From: Sipunculus nudus
Taxonomy: Eukaryota; Annelida; Sipuncula; Golfingiida; Sipunculidae
DNA length: 64,000 nucleotides
NCBI GenBank assembly: GCA_026874595.1
Contig: CM049309.1
Span: 96,618,723 to 96,682,722 of the forward strand
Reading direction: 5' to 3'
Part shown: positions 13,430-25,392 of the stretch, piece by piece
Layout: each line of letters opens with the position of its first letter
Position numbering within the stretch: position 1 is the stretch's first letter
The notes under the pieces: generated by a model
What the model was told of the DNA's origin: nothing
The model's database searches: none
Seen by the model: the letters and a program-made list of their open reading frames with translations, nothing else
Made by a program: the position numbers and the translations under genes

Positions 13430-14520
13430 TGTAGGTTGCCCCCCCACCACAAAATCCAGAAAGCCGTCCAAGTTGTATACATATGCAAAATTTAAGGCAG
13501 ATAGGTCAAACCACTACATGTAAATGAGTGATTTTAGCCCGTGGCAGACAAACAGATGGACACTGAGCAAAAATGGTTGCAGGTGACGCCACCAGTTTTG
13601 CGTATGATAAAGAGCTATGTGAGATCTATACACATGCAAAAATTTTGGCCCAATCAGTCAAACGGTTCCCGAGATATGAGCTTGGATGTCTGCAGCGTAA
13701 ACGTGAATGTAGGTGGCGCCACCTGTCATAAAATCAGAAAAGCTATCCAGGATGTATACGCATGCCGAATTTCAGGTGAATTAGTCAAGTCACTGCAGAG
13801 ATATGAGTGATTTTAACCCAAGGCAGACGAACAGATGGACACTGTGCAAACATGGTTGCAGGTGGCGCCACCATTTTTTGTGTATGTTAAATAAAGCTCT
13901 CCAAGGGCTTCATTTGTGCAAAAAAATTTTCCTGATTGGTCGAATGGTTCCCGAGATATGAGCTTGGATGTCTGCAGCGTAAACATGAATGTAGGTGGTG
14001 CCACCTGTCATAAAATCAGAAAAGCTTTCCAGGATGTTTACGCATGCCAAATTTCAGGTGAATTAGTCAAGTCACTGCAGAGATATGAGTGATTTTAACC
14101 CAAGGCAGACGAACAGATGGACACTGTGCAAACATGGTTGCAGGTGGCGCCACCATTTTAGTGTATGTTATAAAGCTCTCCAAGGGCTACATTTGTGCAA
14201 AAAAATTTTCCTGATCGGTCGAACGGTTCCCGAGATATGAGCTTGGATGTCTGCAGCGTAAACGTGAATGTAGGTGGCGCCACCTGTCATAAAATCAGAA
14301 AACCTATCCAGGATGTTAACGCATGCCTGAATTTCAGGTGAATTAGTCAAGTCACTGCAGAGATATGAGTGATTTTAACCTAAGGCAGACGAACAGATGG
14401 ACACTGTGCAAACATGGTTGCAGGTGGCGCCACCATTTTTTGTGTATGTTATTAAGCTCTCCAAGGGCTACATTTGTGCAAAAAAATTTTCCTGATCGGT
14501 CAAATGGTTCCCGAGATATG
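13430..14520. repeat. 280-bp tandem array with GGTGGCGCCACC palindromes
   Basis: The landmark CAGATGGACACTG recurs near 13553, 13832, 14113 and 14393, a period of 279-281 bp, giving about four units. Each unit has two copies of the 12-bp palindrome GGTGGCGCCACC (or a one-base variant), one after TTGCA and one after GAATGTA. The array lies inside element D, and the same palindrome occurs in repeats near 7371, 7490, 9324 and 51903. Confidence 0.85.
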
Positions 14521-14954
14521 TGGGTTTATGTGTGGAAACAGACGCACAAACGGACGCAGAGCACAGAGGAAAGGTCAGAGGTCAAAACAAAATCGGGGCG
14601 CAGCAGTTCACATGTGACCCGAACATAATCCCGGGTTTCGTAAAATTCCGCCCAGTGGTTACGGAGGAGTTCTCCGGACACCTACGCGGCGACGGCATCG
14701 GCGTGCAGCTGAAAACAGTATCCGCAAAACTCTGTTTTGGCGGATACAATTATGAGAAAATGTTCACAAAACTTCTAAGACCTCAGACAGGAGATTCTGT
14801 ACTAATGGTAAAACAAACTCAACATTTCTCTATTAGGTGGTACCATAGGGCCTGCACATTCAGATTTAAAATAATTGTAGCCCACCAGAGACTCACAAGT
14901 AAGCTGTCTTTCATTGATGTATTGTATAGGCTAATGAAACAGATGAAAAACTAA
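14520..14954 (+). CDS. Hypothetical 144-residue frame inside element D
   Basis: The frame starts in the last unit of the 280-bp array, so its first 30 residues are probably not protein. The rest includes FRPVVTEEFSGHLRGDG, KLCFGGYNYEKMFTKLLRPQ and VLYRLMKQMKN. I recognise no domain and see no DDE triad. Its place near the 3' end of a DNA transposon makes a transposase C-terminal relic the simplest guess, but that is inference. Confidence 0.25.
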   Translation: MGLCVETDAQTDAEHRGKVRGQNKIGAQQFTCDPNIIPGFVKFRPVVTEEFSGHLRGDGIGVQLKTVSAKLCFGGYNYEKMFTKLLRPQTGDSVLMVKQTQHFSIRWYHRACTFRFKIIVAHQRLTSKLSFIDVLYRLMKQMKN

Positions 14955-15275
14955 TGATATATAGCCTTTGTTGGTGTCTAGCTATACTTTTACATCCTCT
15001 GTTCAACCATTTAATTGTCATGCTGAAAAAGTCGGGGAAGGGAAGCTGGCCACTACATAATCACTAACATTGTGTAAAGATGCATCAACTAATTTGCAAA
15101 CAAACTGAATGGTGCATAAAATTACTTGAGCAAGTGTGAATGGAGAGATGATGGTAGCACATGTAACAGCTAGTACACAAAGGATGACCTATTTACAAGG
15201 GGTATATGCTTTTGCCTACCAGCCTCTGACCAGGCCAGCAGTAGCCCGGATGTAAACAACAACGATGCAGTCCCC

Positions 15276-15722
15276 TATACACCTTGTCAGTTTTGGCCCT
15301 GGTAGTCCCAGAAACAAATTATAATTCAAGATTCCCACTATTGTTGGGCACGAATGCACTACTCCAGTTAATGTGCGACCTTGGACATGTAAAAACTGTT
15401 ATAAGCAAATCTGACTATCCTTGGCAGTTGGCATTTAAAACTATAAGAATGCAAGAAAATGCTTTAATGAGAAACAACAATAAACTCGGCGTTGTAAGGA
15501 ATACTTTCTCGGTTAAACTTGGTAGTAATTGTAGCATAACTGTAAATACACAAGTTACAGATAAGTTAAGTATTTGCAACTGTGTGGTTGCTACACAGAT
15601 GTCAAACAAATCTATGCTACCAAAAGATGTTGAGATTACACCGGTCGTGTCTTACTTCAATTCGACTGAAGACATGCAATTGCCATTACGTATTTAATAT
15701 TTGTCTGAGGCTACTGTAGTAG
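15276..15722 (+). pseudogene. Element H: protease to RT linker
   Basis: An open stretch of 137 codons (LSVLALVVPETNYNSRFPLL and onward through GTNALL) matches the region that follows the protease in Ty3/Gypsy Pol proteins, where the VPET-Y-RFP-LLGTN pattern is conserved. It is preceded directly by the right end of element D and closed by TAA at 15695, just before the S insertion. The continuation is found at 22927. Confidence 0.72.
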
Positions 15723-16495
15723 TGTTATGGAGTAGGAAAGTGCATATTTATGACTCAACACATATTTCAAGGAATATTTCACATTTCATATTTCACAAAT
15801 ACAAGCTCAGTTTCAGGCATGTCAGACTGAACAATTAATGACTTCCCATAATTGATAACACAGACAACCAGTCATCTGGTCATACACACATATAGGCTTC
15901 TCTCCCAATTTAATCAGAAGTACCCCAAACCATTAAGGTCTATTTTAAGTCTGTACAAACAGAAATAGTGTCACAGAATGACTTATGTGTTTAGTCTTTA
16001 TGAGGGAATGGTAGAACACAATTAAAACATGTTATTTTATGAGACTCCACATGTGTATATAAGCACTGTCCTCCAAATAGGACTTGTAGGTCAGTCTATA
16101 ACTGGATGTATGTCAGGTCAGACTTGGGATTTTCCATAGAACTTTTGTCGAATCAGATCTCACGAAAGTTAGGTAGAACACTTATAACTCTGAAGTAATT
16201 GTGACATACTTTGAGTCATCCAATAAGGTTTAGCTTTTATGACGAAATGCAGAAATATGGATATGTATGTCTCACATGTCACGTGAAAGCTCTGTAACAA
16301 AACTATCTGTAGTGCGCACTGAGAGAGGAGAGTCAGGGAGGCTGGGCGGCTCTCTCAGAGAGAGAGAAGTCCCAGACTGCTTGCTATTGAATAAAGGCTT
16401 CTGTCATCAAATTGGTCTTGGAACATTGTCAGCCACCAACATCAGCAACTGCTTGTGATACAGGTGGGGACATTCCCCACCCCACCTCTGTATCA
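15723..16495 (+). repeat. Element S 5' LTR
   Basis: TG...CA ended repeat of 773 bp. A TATATAAG box at 16056-16063 can start transcription and an AATAAA at 16390-16395 can end it, giving a conventional U3-R-U5 order on the plus strand. GA-rich short repeats lie near 16318-16370. The last 40 bp form an imperfect hairpin of GATACAGGTGGGG and CCCCACCTCTGTATC. Confidence 0.92.
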
Positions 16496-19400
16496 TTATG
16501 GTGGAGAACCGGGGCATTAACTTCCAGCAAATCAGCGCCAGAAAAACCGACAATGCTGCCAGCTGGAGTGAAGAATGAAGATCCCCCTCCCTCCCCCCTC
16601 TTGCAGCCACAGGTGCCATTGACTGGTCTCCCATCTCACAACTGCATTGGAACTTCAACCTAGATGTCTGGGTCGTTCCACAGTAAATTGTGCAAATTGG
16701 TGATACTGCTTGGTCAAAAATTTTTTTTGTCATATCTGGCTTAAATTTGTAGCACATGTAGGCAGAGATGTCTAATTTCACTAACACATAAAAGCCAAGC
16801 TTAAACAGGAAAGTCTTTTTTGAAAATAACAATTATCCAAAGCTCAGTAAAAGACTTTTTCAACTCCGTCACAGTCATGTTAATTGATCTGAAATACAAA
16901 ATTTAAGTGGATGACACCAGTTAAATAATACAAGACGATGGCAAAATATCAATCCTCTCTTAGAAAATTAAATGTAACTTTGCCTTATGAATTAGACCAA
17001 TGTATTTACAAAAAAGATTAAGAAAATTGCAAACTTTATCAAAAACTATTTTTTTCTTTAGTTCTATTTCTCGGGTGATGACAATTATTCTAATACAAAC
17101 AGATTAAATCATCATTAGCTAAATCAAGATTTCCTTTATTTACATTTATAACAGAAAAATCCTTGCAGATAAATGATTCCCTTGATAATATTTGGCTGAC
17201 AAAGACCACAAGTATTTGTGACGGAGTTGACAGAACAGGCTTTTGACAAGTATACTCTAACATGTGACTTTATAAATCTCTTAATTATTATCATGCACAT
17301 GTCTTCCATAATCAAACATTGCCTTATATAGTATATATTTATTTTATTGACCAGAACTTGATTGTGTCACATACATTGGCTCATATTTAAGTTCTGGCTG
17401 ACAGAAGAAAATCTGTTGTCACATAAGTAAATATTCTCTGCAAACTTATGAAAACAACTTGATTGTATGTTTATAATATTTAAAGTTTACAGTACAGGTA
17501 ATTCAAAATGATTAGACATCCTACAGTTGATTAAAATTTCCTTTTCCTTGTCAGTTTTGGGGTCTGTAGATGTCTTAATTGAAACATTTTAAAAGGCCAT
17601 TGAAATCTCTGTGAGGCGAGACGGGGTAAAAGACCTTAAGATGATATCAGGGCTGCTCTTTGGAGTGTTGCAGTTTCAGTTTTGCCTTCTTTTTGTTGAC
17701 CACTAGAGGACTGGAACTGTCCATCAGCTGCCAAATAAATTCAGTGATGCAAGAAGTTGCAATTATTTATAATCCTAACTAGATAATATATCCAACAAGT
17801 TTGGCACTAGTAAGTCTGGATGTTTCAAAAACAGAGTTACAGGTAGAGCAAAAATTTCTGTTTGTACACATTTACCAGTTCCAAAGTGGAAAACTATTTT
17901 GCTAAAACCAAATTAAAAGGTACAATAAACAATGAGACAGATTATACAGAAACTGAAGAACAATTCCAGGTGCCATGCAGTCATCTTCATCAGTTCCTGC
18001 ATTTGCAAAAAAGATTCTGTTATTATGATGCCACAGTCTTTTGTGGGAACCAGAAGCATCATGTTAGCAAGAGAAGAGGAAATCACACCATTTTTTTTTT
18101 TATTATTTTATGCAGCATGTCTACCATCAAGTGTCACACTATGGATATATGTATAATTAAATCATATTAATGTCCCAGGAGAAAAATATATTATAGCACA
18201 ATAATGGACCAAGTCTGCTGCAACAAGCTAAGCTTTTCCTGCTGGGACAGGATGTTTTAAATGCTGTCAAAATCTAGCAAATGTATTCTAAATGACTTTG
18301 GATATTGTAGTTCAAGGTACAGGCCTGACACTCTTCAGCAGAATGAAATGACTTGAGACCCAGGATTCAAAAGAATATCTTTATTGATTATAAGGAACAT
18401 GGGCTTCAAGAGTGAATGTCCTGTACCATATCTAGCTTCATTTTATTTTTAATTAATTTTATTGCCAATTGCCTATGCTGTTAAAAATGAAAGTATTCAG
18501 AACTTTCATAAATAGCAGTGGATGTATCAGTTGAGAATACCAAAATGCAGTGATTTTTCTGCAGGGTAACTGTATTTCATTAGTTAGCCAGTTCATAAAT
18601 CATAAATATTGCCTGGAACTAAATAAATTGAATATAAATTAAGCTTACACATGAAATATAGTTGAAATCTAATGGAATATTCAATATATTAATGTATCTA
18701 ATAATGGTAAAAGCTTTGTTAAGTAATCAGTACTCAAAATACAGACATGTCAACTTCGTCACGTGACGGAGTTGACTGTGATGGAGTTGACAATTGGTTG
18801 ATCTTTAATTTATAATTTTTTTTTATAACCACGTTATAAGCCAGTTATGGAAGATTTTAAACAAAAAACACATGTTTTCCTTGAACATAATAAGATTTTA
18901 CCCATTTATCTATTTATGAGGGTGAAAAAGCTGTGATGGAGTTGACATGTTAATTTTCCACCCTCCAGGATGAAGACATAAAGGGCTCCACTTCTTATAC
19001 TTGATACATGTAATGTATAAAACAGTGTTTCATGGATAAAGTATGTCCATGCAACATTTTATATTTGGCTTTGTATAGATATACATATGTAATTGTCAAT
19101 TTGCTTGGATATAATTCTTTTTGTGACGGAGTTGACATAAAACTTGGGGACAGATCAGAAATGCTCACAAAAAAAAGTCAGTGGCAACAATTGCTTTAAG
19201 CAACCATGGGATCTGAACACCTTATTGTGTACTTGAATTTAGCTAATTAAGGTAATGAATGAATTCTTTATCTACTCTTCCAAATGACCTGATATATAAG
19301 CTCCTGGCTCTGGGGACATGATATTTGTCTGACAGTGCATATATTGGGACAGGCCTGCACAAGTAATAATCCATCCTTTATTGTCTCATTTTTGATGGAT

Positions 19401-22154
19401 GGAGAACCCATGCCAAGGTATTTAACTATATGTATTTGTGTAAAACCTTTAACTACTTGCTGATAACTAAATGAGGAGAGACCAGATAAATAGGTAATTG
19501 CTCATTTTACTGCGGAATGACCCGTCTACAGCATCACAGTCTAACATCAAGAATGTCCACTCTGCTGCTGAAGGTATCAAACTTTGCTAAGAACTCTCTC
19601 TTCAAACTTAAACTTGGCTGCAGTTTTCTCAGTGCTCTGCTTGAGAAGATCAAAGACTCTCTCTGTATCTTTAAACCAAAAGGACACTGTAAATCAGTGC
19701 AATGCTTTAACTGTGACTTCAAGTTGCAAAAATGACATTTTTCGCTAAAACAAGTGCTGTGTAATCTCAACCAGGGATCATCATTGTTCCTGACCAGCCA
19801 CATAAAAAAAATCAATATCGGGACAAGCCAGCTTTGGGCCTATGTCAACAATACTACTGGTCATACCACGTGCACTGTGTTTTTTCTGACAACAAGTCCT
19901 CGCTATGTTCCTGCAACTACTAGAAGCAGATTTGCCATTCTACCGCTATCTTCTGCATCACCTTCCATACCATGACTTCAGAAAGAAAAAAGAAGCCCAG
20001 TCAGCAGAAAAGACCACAGAAGACCCAAAGAAGACATGATTTCCTGAGGTAATGAAAACTAAACCAGAGACTCTGAATTTTAAATACCCAATGTAAAATT
20101 TGTGGCATATTTCATAATATTTTGCATGTATATGTTGTAAACAAAAAAAAAATGTATGTTGTATTCTATAACTTTCTCTTATTGCTATGTCATAGTTGTA
20201 ATATGATATAATTTATTGTCTCTGTCTAATTGATAGGTTAGGAATAGGCTTAAAAAAACACATTTAACAGTGTAGAACTGTCAATGTTAGATTTGATCAA
20301 GTTATGTCTATCTCATATGTTTATATGAAATGTCACAAATGACTACATTGATTTACATTCAGGAATACCTAGAGTAGAGCAATATGCAAAACCATCAGCA
20401 TGTTAGCATTCATTTATATTGAGAAATTCTCATGTGTTGTTCCATACCAAATCAGAGGTATCGAAATGCTCTCCTGGCTATAACTTTAATGGAATGGTAG
20501 CACATTGTGTAACCAAAGCACAATGCGATGCTTATTTTCAATTGTTACAGTTTGGTCCTCAAACACGGGTTCATTGGAAGCCCCCCAATATATAGGGATT
20601 TGGACAAACTGGGGAGTGTGATGACTCCAAAAATCAATAATGCACTGACCTGTGGTCACATTATTGCCTCAAACAAGGGTTTGATTTGGTTAACCTCATT
20701 AATCGCTGGACATGCCAGGCAAGATATGTAGGTTAACACAGGAATTCTTCTCATAGGAATTCACATTTATGCGTACTATGACAGACATGTTACGTAAGCA
20801 AATGCATTCTGGTCACTGCATTCATGATACTGATAACCCATTAACCAAGATGTGGGGTGACAAGGATTTCGATCATTAACATTTATCATATGCTTTAAAT
20901 CACCACTCTGCAGATGTATGTTTGATCTTACACATAAATAGCTATAGCAATAAAATTACCATCAAAATCCATATGGTCTAGATCGATGCATGCAACTGTC
21001 AGGGATTTATTTTCCTTTATCATTACATTTTCACACATATTTCGCCTTGTTCATGCACAAAAATTGGTAATCAATGGGAATATATGTACAACATTCCTCT
21101 GTCGTTAGGAGTGACATCATTCTGTCATGTACTTGTACACTGGTAAGGTTCACCAGTTGTGTTTTGCTAAAGGAGTAGCAAATCAACCTTCCATTATTCA
21201 CAATTCAACTTGTCCCAATGGCAAGTATGAAAGCCAAGATGTATTTTGCATCATTGGTACTGATCAACACACAGAGCAGATTGTCATGTACCTATGTATA
21301 TGTTAAACTCTTAGGCAGACGAGTATATACACTTTGTCAGATTAGGAATTCATTATCCATTTCTCAATGGAAATATTTTGATTAGCTACAGGTATAGACT
21401 AATGTCAGGCATTGCTAGCAAATCGCTTGTCATTTTTTTAAATGCACATGACTGTTTGACAGAACATCTTTATGTAACATCACTTACTGTATGTTCAAAT
21501 GGTTCACATACTTTGACTTATTCCATTGCTTATTCAGTATGCACAGTACTTGTATAATCTGTGTATGATGCTATAATCATATCTATTAAGATATTTATTT
21601 ATTGATTCTACTTAGATGCTGTCATACATATATAATCTGCTGCTGTACTGCTTATATTAGGATGTCAAATAATGTCATCATAGTTGCGATGTTGTTCCTG
21701 ATTCCTTATAAATCAGCATTTTATCTTCTAGATATTGTTTAGGATTGTCAATTCACAAAATAAATTCTGTCTGTCTTTAGAATATATGTGTAGCTATATA
21801 TTTATATATGTCATTTCTCAGCTTATTTAGGTTAGCTTAAGCATTGTCGTTGTACTACTACAAAAATTTCCAATAGGCACTTCCTCAAATTTCCTCTACA
21901 CTGTTACATCTGGAAATGTGACATGTTCATGTAATCAACATCTATCTTGATATGTGTAATTCCATCTCACACATCAGTCCTGAAACACTTTACTCTCTAC
22001 AGACATATATCCAACACACTGTCACTAGTGCCAGCAAGTTCATTCACATAATGTATTTCTGTCATCTGTATCCCAGTTATATTTCTTGCAATAACTAATT
22101 TTTCTCCGACTCAGCCAATGAGGCCGGAGCCTCATTCTGAATACCAGAGGGATA
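16496..22154 (+). other. Element S non-coding interior
   Basis: The sequence directly after the 5' LTR, TTATGGTGGAGAACCGGGGC, is where a primer-binding site is expected, but I could not assign a tRNA. The longest frames are about 140 codons, antisense and without domains. Seven copies of GTGACGGAGTTGAC or close variants lie between 16861 and 19136, in both orientations. AGAGGGATA just before the 3' LTR is a short purine-rich tract. A transduced host fragment near 16496-16663 and 19517-19975 is possible but unproven. Confidence 0.6.
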
Positions 22155-22926
22155 TGTTATGGAGTAGGAAAGTGCATATTTATGACTCAACACATATTTC
22201 AAGGAATATTTCACATTTCATATTTCACAAATACAAGCTCAGTTTCAGGCATGTCAGACTGAACAATTAATGACTTCCCATAATTGATAACACAGACAAC
22301 CAGTCATCTGGTCATACACACATATAGGCTTCTCTCCCAATTTAATCAGAAGTACCCCAAACCATTAAGGTCTATTTTAAGTCTGTACAAACAGAAATAG
22401 TGTCACAGAATGACTTATGTGTTTAGTCTTTAGAGGGAATGGTAGAACACAATTAAAACATGTTATTTTATGAGACTCCACATGTGTATATAAGCACTGT
22501 CCTCCAAATAGGACTTGTAGGTCAGTCTATAACTGGATGTATGTCAGGTCAGACTTGGGATTTTCCATAGAACTTTTGTCGAATCAGATCTCACGAAAGT
22601 TAGGTAGAACACTTATAACTCTGAAGTAATTGTGACATACTTTGAGTCATCCAATAAGGTTTAGCTTTTATGACGAAATGCAGAAATATGGATATGTATG
22701 TCTCACATGTCACGTGAAAGCTCTGTAACAAAACTATCTGTAGTGCGCACTGAGAGAGGAGAGTCAGGGAGGCTGGGCGGCTCTCTCAGAGAGAGAGAAG
22801 TCCCAGACTGCTTGCTATTGAATAAAGGCTTCTGTCATCAAATTGGTCTTGGAACATTGTCAGCCACCAACATCAGCAATTGCTTGTGATACAGGTGGGG
22901 ACATTCCCCACCCCACCTCTGTATCA
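22155..22926 (+). repeat. Element S 3' LTR
   Basis: Matches the 5' LTR except for one deleted T in the TCTTTAGAGGG region near 22434 and a C-to-T change at AGCAATTGC near 22879. The TATATAAG box is at 22487-22494 and the AATAAA signal near 22821. It is followed by GTAG, the target duplication, then element H coding sequence. Confidence 0.92.
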
Positions 22927-24527
22927 GTAGGACCAACCCGAGCTATACTGTGTGCAATTGAACCAGTAGAACTAGCTTAGCTCCCTTCGACTGAGGTAGA
23001 TACGGGTAAAGATTATAGTCAAAAGTAATGATAAACCAGATCAAAGTGATACAGATCAGGGCCAAGGTGATCAAGACTTTTTGTCAAAATTCAACTTTGA
23101 TACTGATACAATGTCACCTAACTCTTTGAAGAGTATAAAACAGTTACTCCTGAAATGGAAAGATGTGTTTTCACAACATGACCTAGACATAGGGCATACA
23201 ACTTTGACCAAACATAGAAATGAACTGACAGATGAAACACCATTTAAGCAAAATTTCTGATGGATTCCCCTTTCCATGTACAATGAGGTGAAGGTGCATT
23301 TGAAGCAGTTGCTTGACGGGGACATTATTAGGAGGTCATATAGTCCTTTCGCAAGTAACGTTGTACAGGTTAGGAAAAAGGACAACACATTGAGAATGTG
23401 TAGTGACTATGGACAGTTAAACCAACGAACTATCAAAGATTGTTACTCACTGCCCCACATAGATGAACTCTTAGACTGTTTAGCAGGTGCCAAATACGTA
23501 AGTGTATTAGATATGAAAAGTGGTTACCACCAGGTGGAAATAGTTGAGGAACACAAACCAAGGACGGCTTTTATAGTCGGACCACTTGGCTTTTTTTAAA
23601 TGAACCACATGCGTTTGGTCTCTGTAATAGTCCAAGTACATACCAGCTAATGGAGGAATGTTTAGGTACACTTAACCACAATGTTTGTTGTGTCTTTCAA
23701 GATGACACAATAGTGTATTCTAAAACAAAAGAAGAACATTTCAATAGGTTAGAAATGGTGTTTGATACTTTGCGTGAATATAATTTAAAACTAGCACCAA
23801 AGCAATGCAAATTCTTGCAAGAGAAAGTAAAATATTTGGGACACATAGTGTCTGAAAAAGGGGTGGAAACTGACCTGGAAAAGACACAAAAAATTGTAGA
23901 ATGGCCAATCCCCACTAATATTGATGAAGTCCGTAAATTTCTTGGATTTTCCGGGTATTATCAGAAATATGTACCTCACTATTTAAAGATAGCCCAACCT
24001 TTGAACGACCTTCTAGTAGGCTTAGACCAAACAGCCAAAAAGAAGAAAGGCTGTGCCACATCAACTCCACAGTTTGCGTGGGGTAAAGAACAACAACTCT
24101 TTTGATCAATTTAAAGAACTACTCACTCAGCCCCCAATCTTAGGTTATGCAATACCAGGGCAACCATACACCTTGCATATTGATGCAAGTACAAAAGGAC
24201 TTTGTGCAGTGCTCTATCAGAAACAGGGAGATGCAACGAAAGTCATTGCATTCACCAGTAGAGGTCTCTCATGTTCAGAGAAGAATTATAGTGCCCATAA
24301 GCTTGAGTTTCTAGCCCTGAAATGGGCTATAGTTGACAAATTTCATGATTATCTTTATGGCACCCCTTTTAGGACACATACTGACAATAATCCACTCATT
24401 TACGTGTTGACCAGCACTAAATTAGATGCAACTGGCCATAGGTGGCTTGCAGCATTGTCTACTCACAACTTTGACATAAAGTACCGCCCGGGACTTGTAG
24501 CGGTTGAGGTTGAAGCCCTATCTGTTG
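22927..24527 (+). pseudogene. Element H: reverse transcriptase and RNase H
   Basis: This piece holds the RT fingers and palm (DIIRRSYSPFASNVVQVRKK, SVLDMKSGYHQVEI), the catalytic DD within VFQDDTIVYS (YxDD expected, tyrosine replaced), the KFLGFSGYYQKYVPHY thumb motif, and an RNase H domain starting LHIDASTKGLCAVLYQ with a later THTDNN-like aspartate. Frame changes at a poly-T run near 23590 and near 24100, and stops near 22980 and 23258, break it. It ends at PGLVAVEVEALS, just where integrase should begin, because G2 sits there. Confidence 0.88.
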
Positions 24528-24643
24528 TGTAATAGGACTTTGTGGAACAGCCCCGCTAGTAACGTGTGCACAGGTTGGTGCTACGTCACCACTTTCTGAA
24601 TAAAGCAGTGTTCATGGCACGACGTGTCTGTGGATTTTTGACA
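24528..24643 (+). repeat. Element G2 5' LTR (about 116 bp)
   Basis: Starts TGTAATAGGACTTTGTGG and ends TTTTTGACA before the TGGTGGCAGCG site. It contains a polyadenylation signal (GAATAAAGC). No second copy exists in the window to prove the ends, so the start is estimated from the break in element H and from the TG...CA rule. Confidence 0.6.
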
Positions 24644-24720
24644 TGGTGGCAGCGGGTTTTTAACCCATAGACATTTTTGAACGGACTTTTGACCTGTCAG
24701 TTTATTGACGAGGTATCAGG

Positions 24721-25392
24721 ATGACTTGCAGAATCGTGTGGGCATCTGATTACATGACCATGCCTGGATTTCAGCCGCCAGTGTGCTTTGATTTCCAGCA
24801 TCCGGAGAACTGGCCTGAATGGAAACAGCGTGTTAGCCGTTTTTGGATACCAACTAAACTTCATAAAGATGAGGGTGAAATACAAGTAAGTACCCTGATA
24901 TATGCCATGGGAAAGGATGCTAAACGTGTTTTCAATACATTAATGTGGGATTCAGCAGAGGATCAGAACAAATACGACGTTGTTGTTCGTAAATTGGATG
25001 ACTATTTTGTGCCTAAACGCAATGTACTTCATCAGCATGCATTGTTTTATCAATGTGTTCAGCGGCCCGGCCAGACAGTCGAGGCGTTTGTTAGACATTT
25101 GTATGAACTGGCCAAGTCGTGTGAATTCGGTCCTAACAGAGACGAAAATATTAGAGATCGCATAGTTATTGGAATAAATGACAAGCAGCTCTCACAAGAA
25201 CTACAGATAAAATCTGATCTCAGTTTGGAAGTAGCAGTACAGTTGTGTAGACAGTCAGAGTTAGTCAAGGCTCAGATAGGAGAACAAGCAGCAGCTGTTG
25301 CCCTTGATGATATCAGTTCAGCCAACAGAGAACACCATTCTGATGCTGCTAGTTTCAATAAACGTCGGGGAGGTCATCATAATCGTGGTTGA
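24721..25392 (+). pseudogene. Element G2 Gag (capsid)
   Basis: A 223-codon frame with the invertebrate Gypsy capsid pattern: FDFQHPENWPEWKQRVSRF, QVSTLIYAMGKDAKRVFNTL, and QTVEAFVRHLYELAKSCEFG. It ends at a TGA at 25390 where CGA is expected, since the same frame continues into the nucleocapsid. Capsid proteins of this type assemble the cytoplasmic retrotransposon particle. The ATG follows the primer-binding region by about 75 bp. Confidence 0.85.

Larger units (their letters stand above)
11526..15275. mobile_element. Element D: TIR DNA transposon inserted in the H protease
   Basis: Perfect 14-bp terminal inverted repeats GGGGACTGCATCGT at 11526-11539 and 15262-15275, flanked on both sides by TATA (probable 4-bp target duplication; the palindromic target leaves 2 bp possible). 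A second inverted motif, GCTGGTAGGCAAAA, lies about 55 bp inside each end. Taking out the element plus one TATA restores the host Gypsy reading frame across the site, which supports the boundaries. Inside are a short THAP-like start, a 280-bp tandem array and a 144-codon open frame, but no complete transposase. The superfamily is not settled. Confidence 0.82.
15723..22926 (+). mobile_element. Element S: young LTR retrotransposon without coding capacity
   Basis: Two long terminal repeats of 773 and 772 bp differ by one substitution and one single-base deletion. Both begin TGTTATGG and end TCTGTATCA. The host sequence GTAG flanks both sides, a 4-bp target duplication. The 5.66-kb interior has no reading frame with retroviral domains on either strand, so it fits a large retrotransposon derivative mobilised by another element's proteins. 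The interior carries seven copies of a GTGACGGAGTTGAC-type motif. Near-identical LTRs mean insertion is recent, later than the host element H. Confidence 0.9.

Noticed and set aside
16267..16458. 63-residue protein encoded in the S LTR (also at 22698)
   Set aside because: It appears twice only because the LTR is duplicated, and it spans U5 and GA-rich sequence without a domain.
16407..16832. 141-residue minus-strand frame in S
   Set aside because: No recognisable motif, antisense to the element and crossing the LTR boundary, so chance is more likely.
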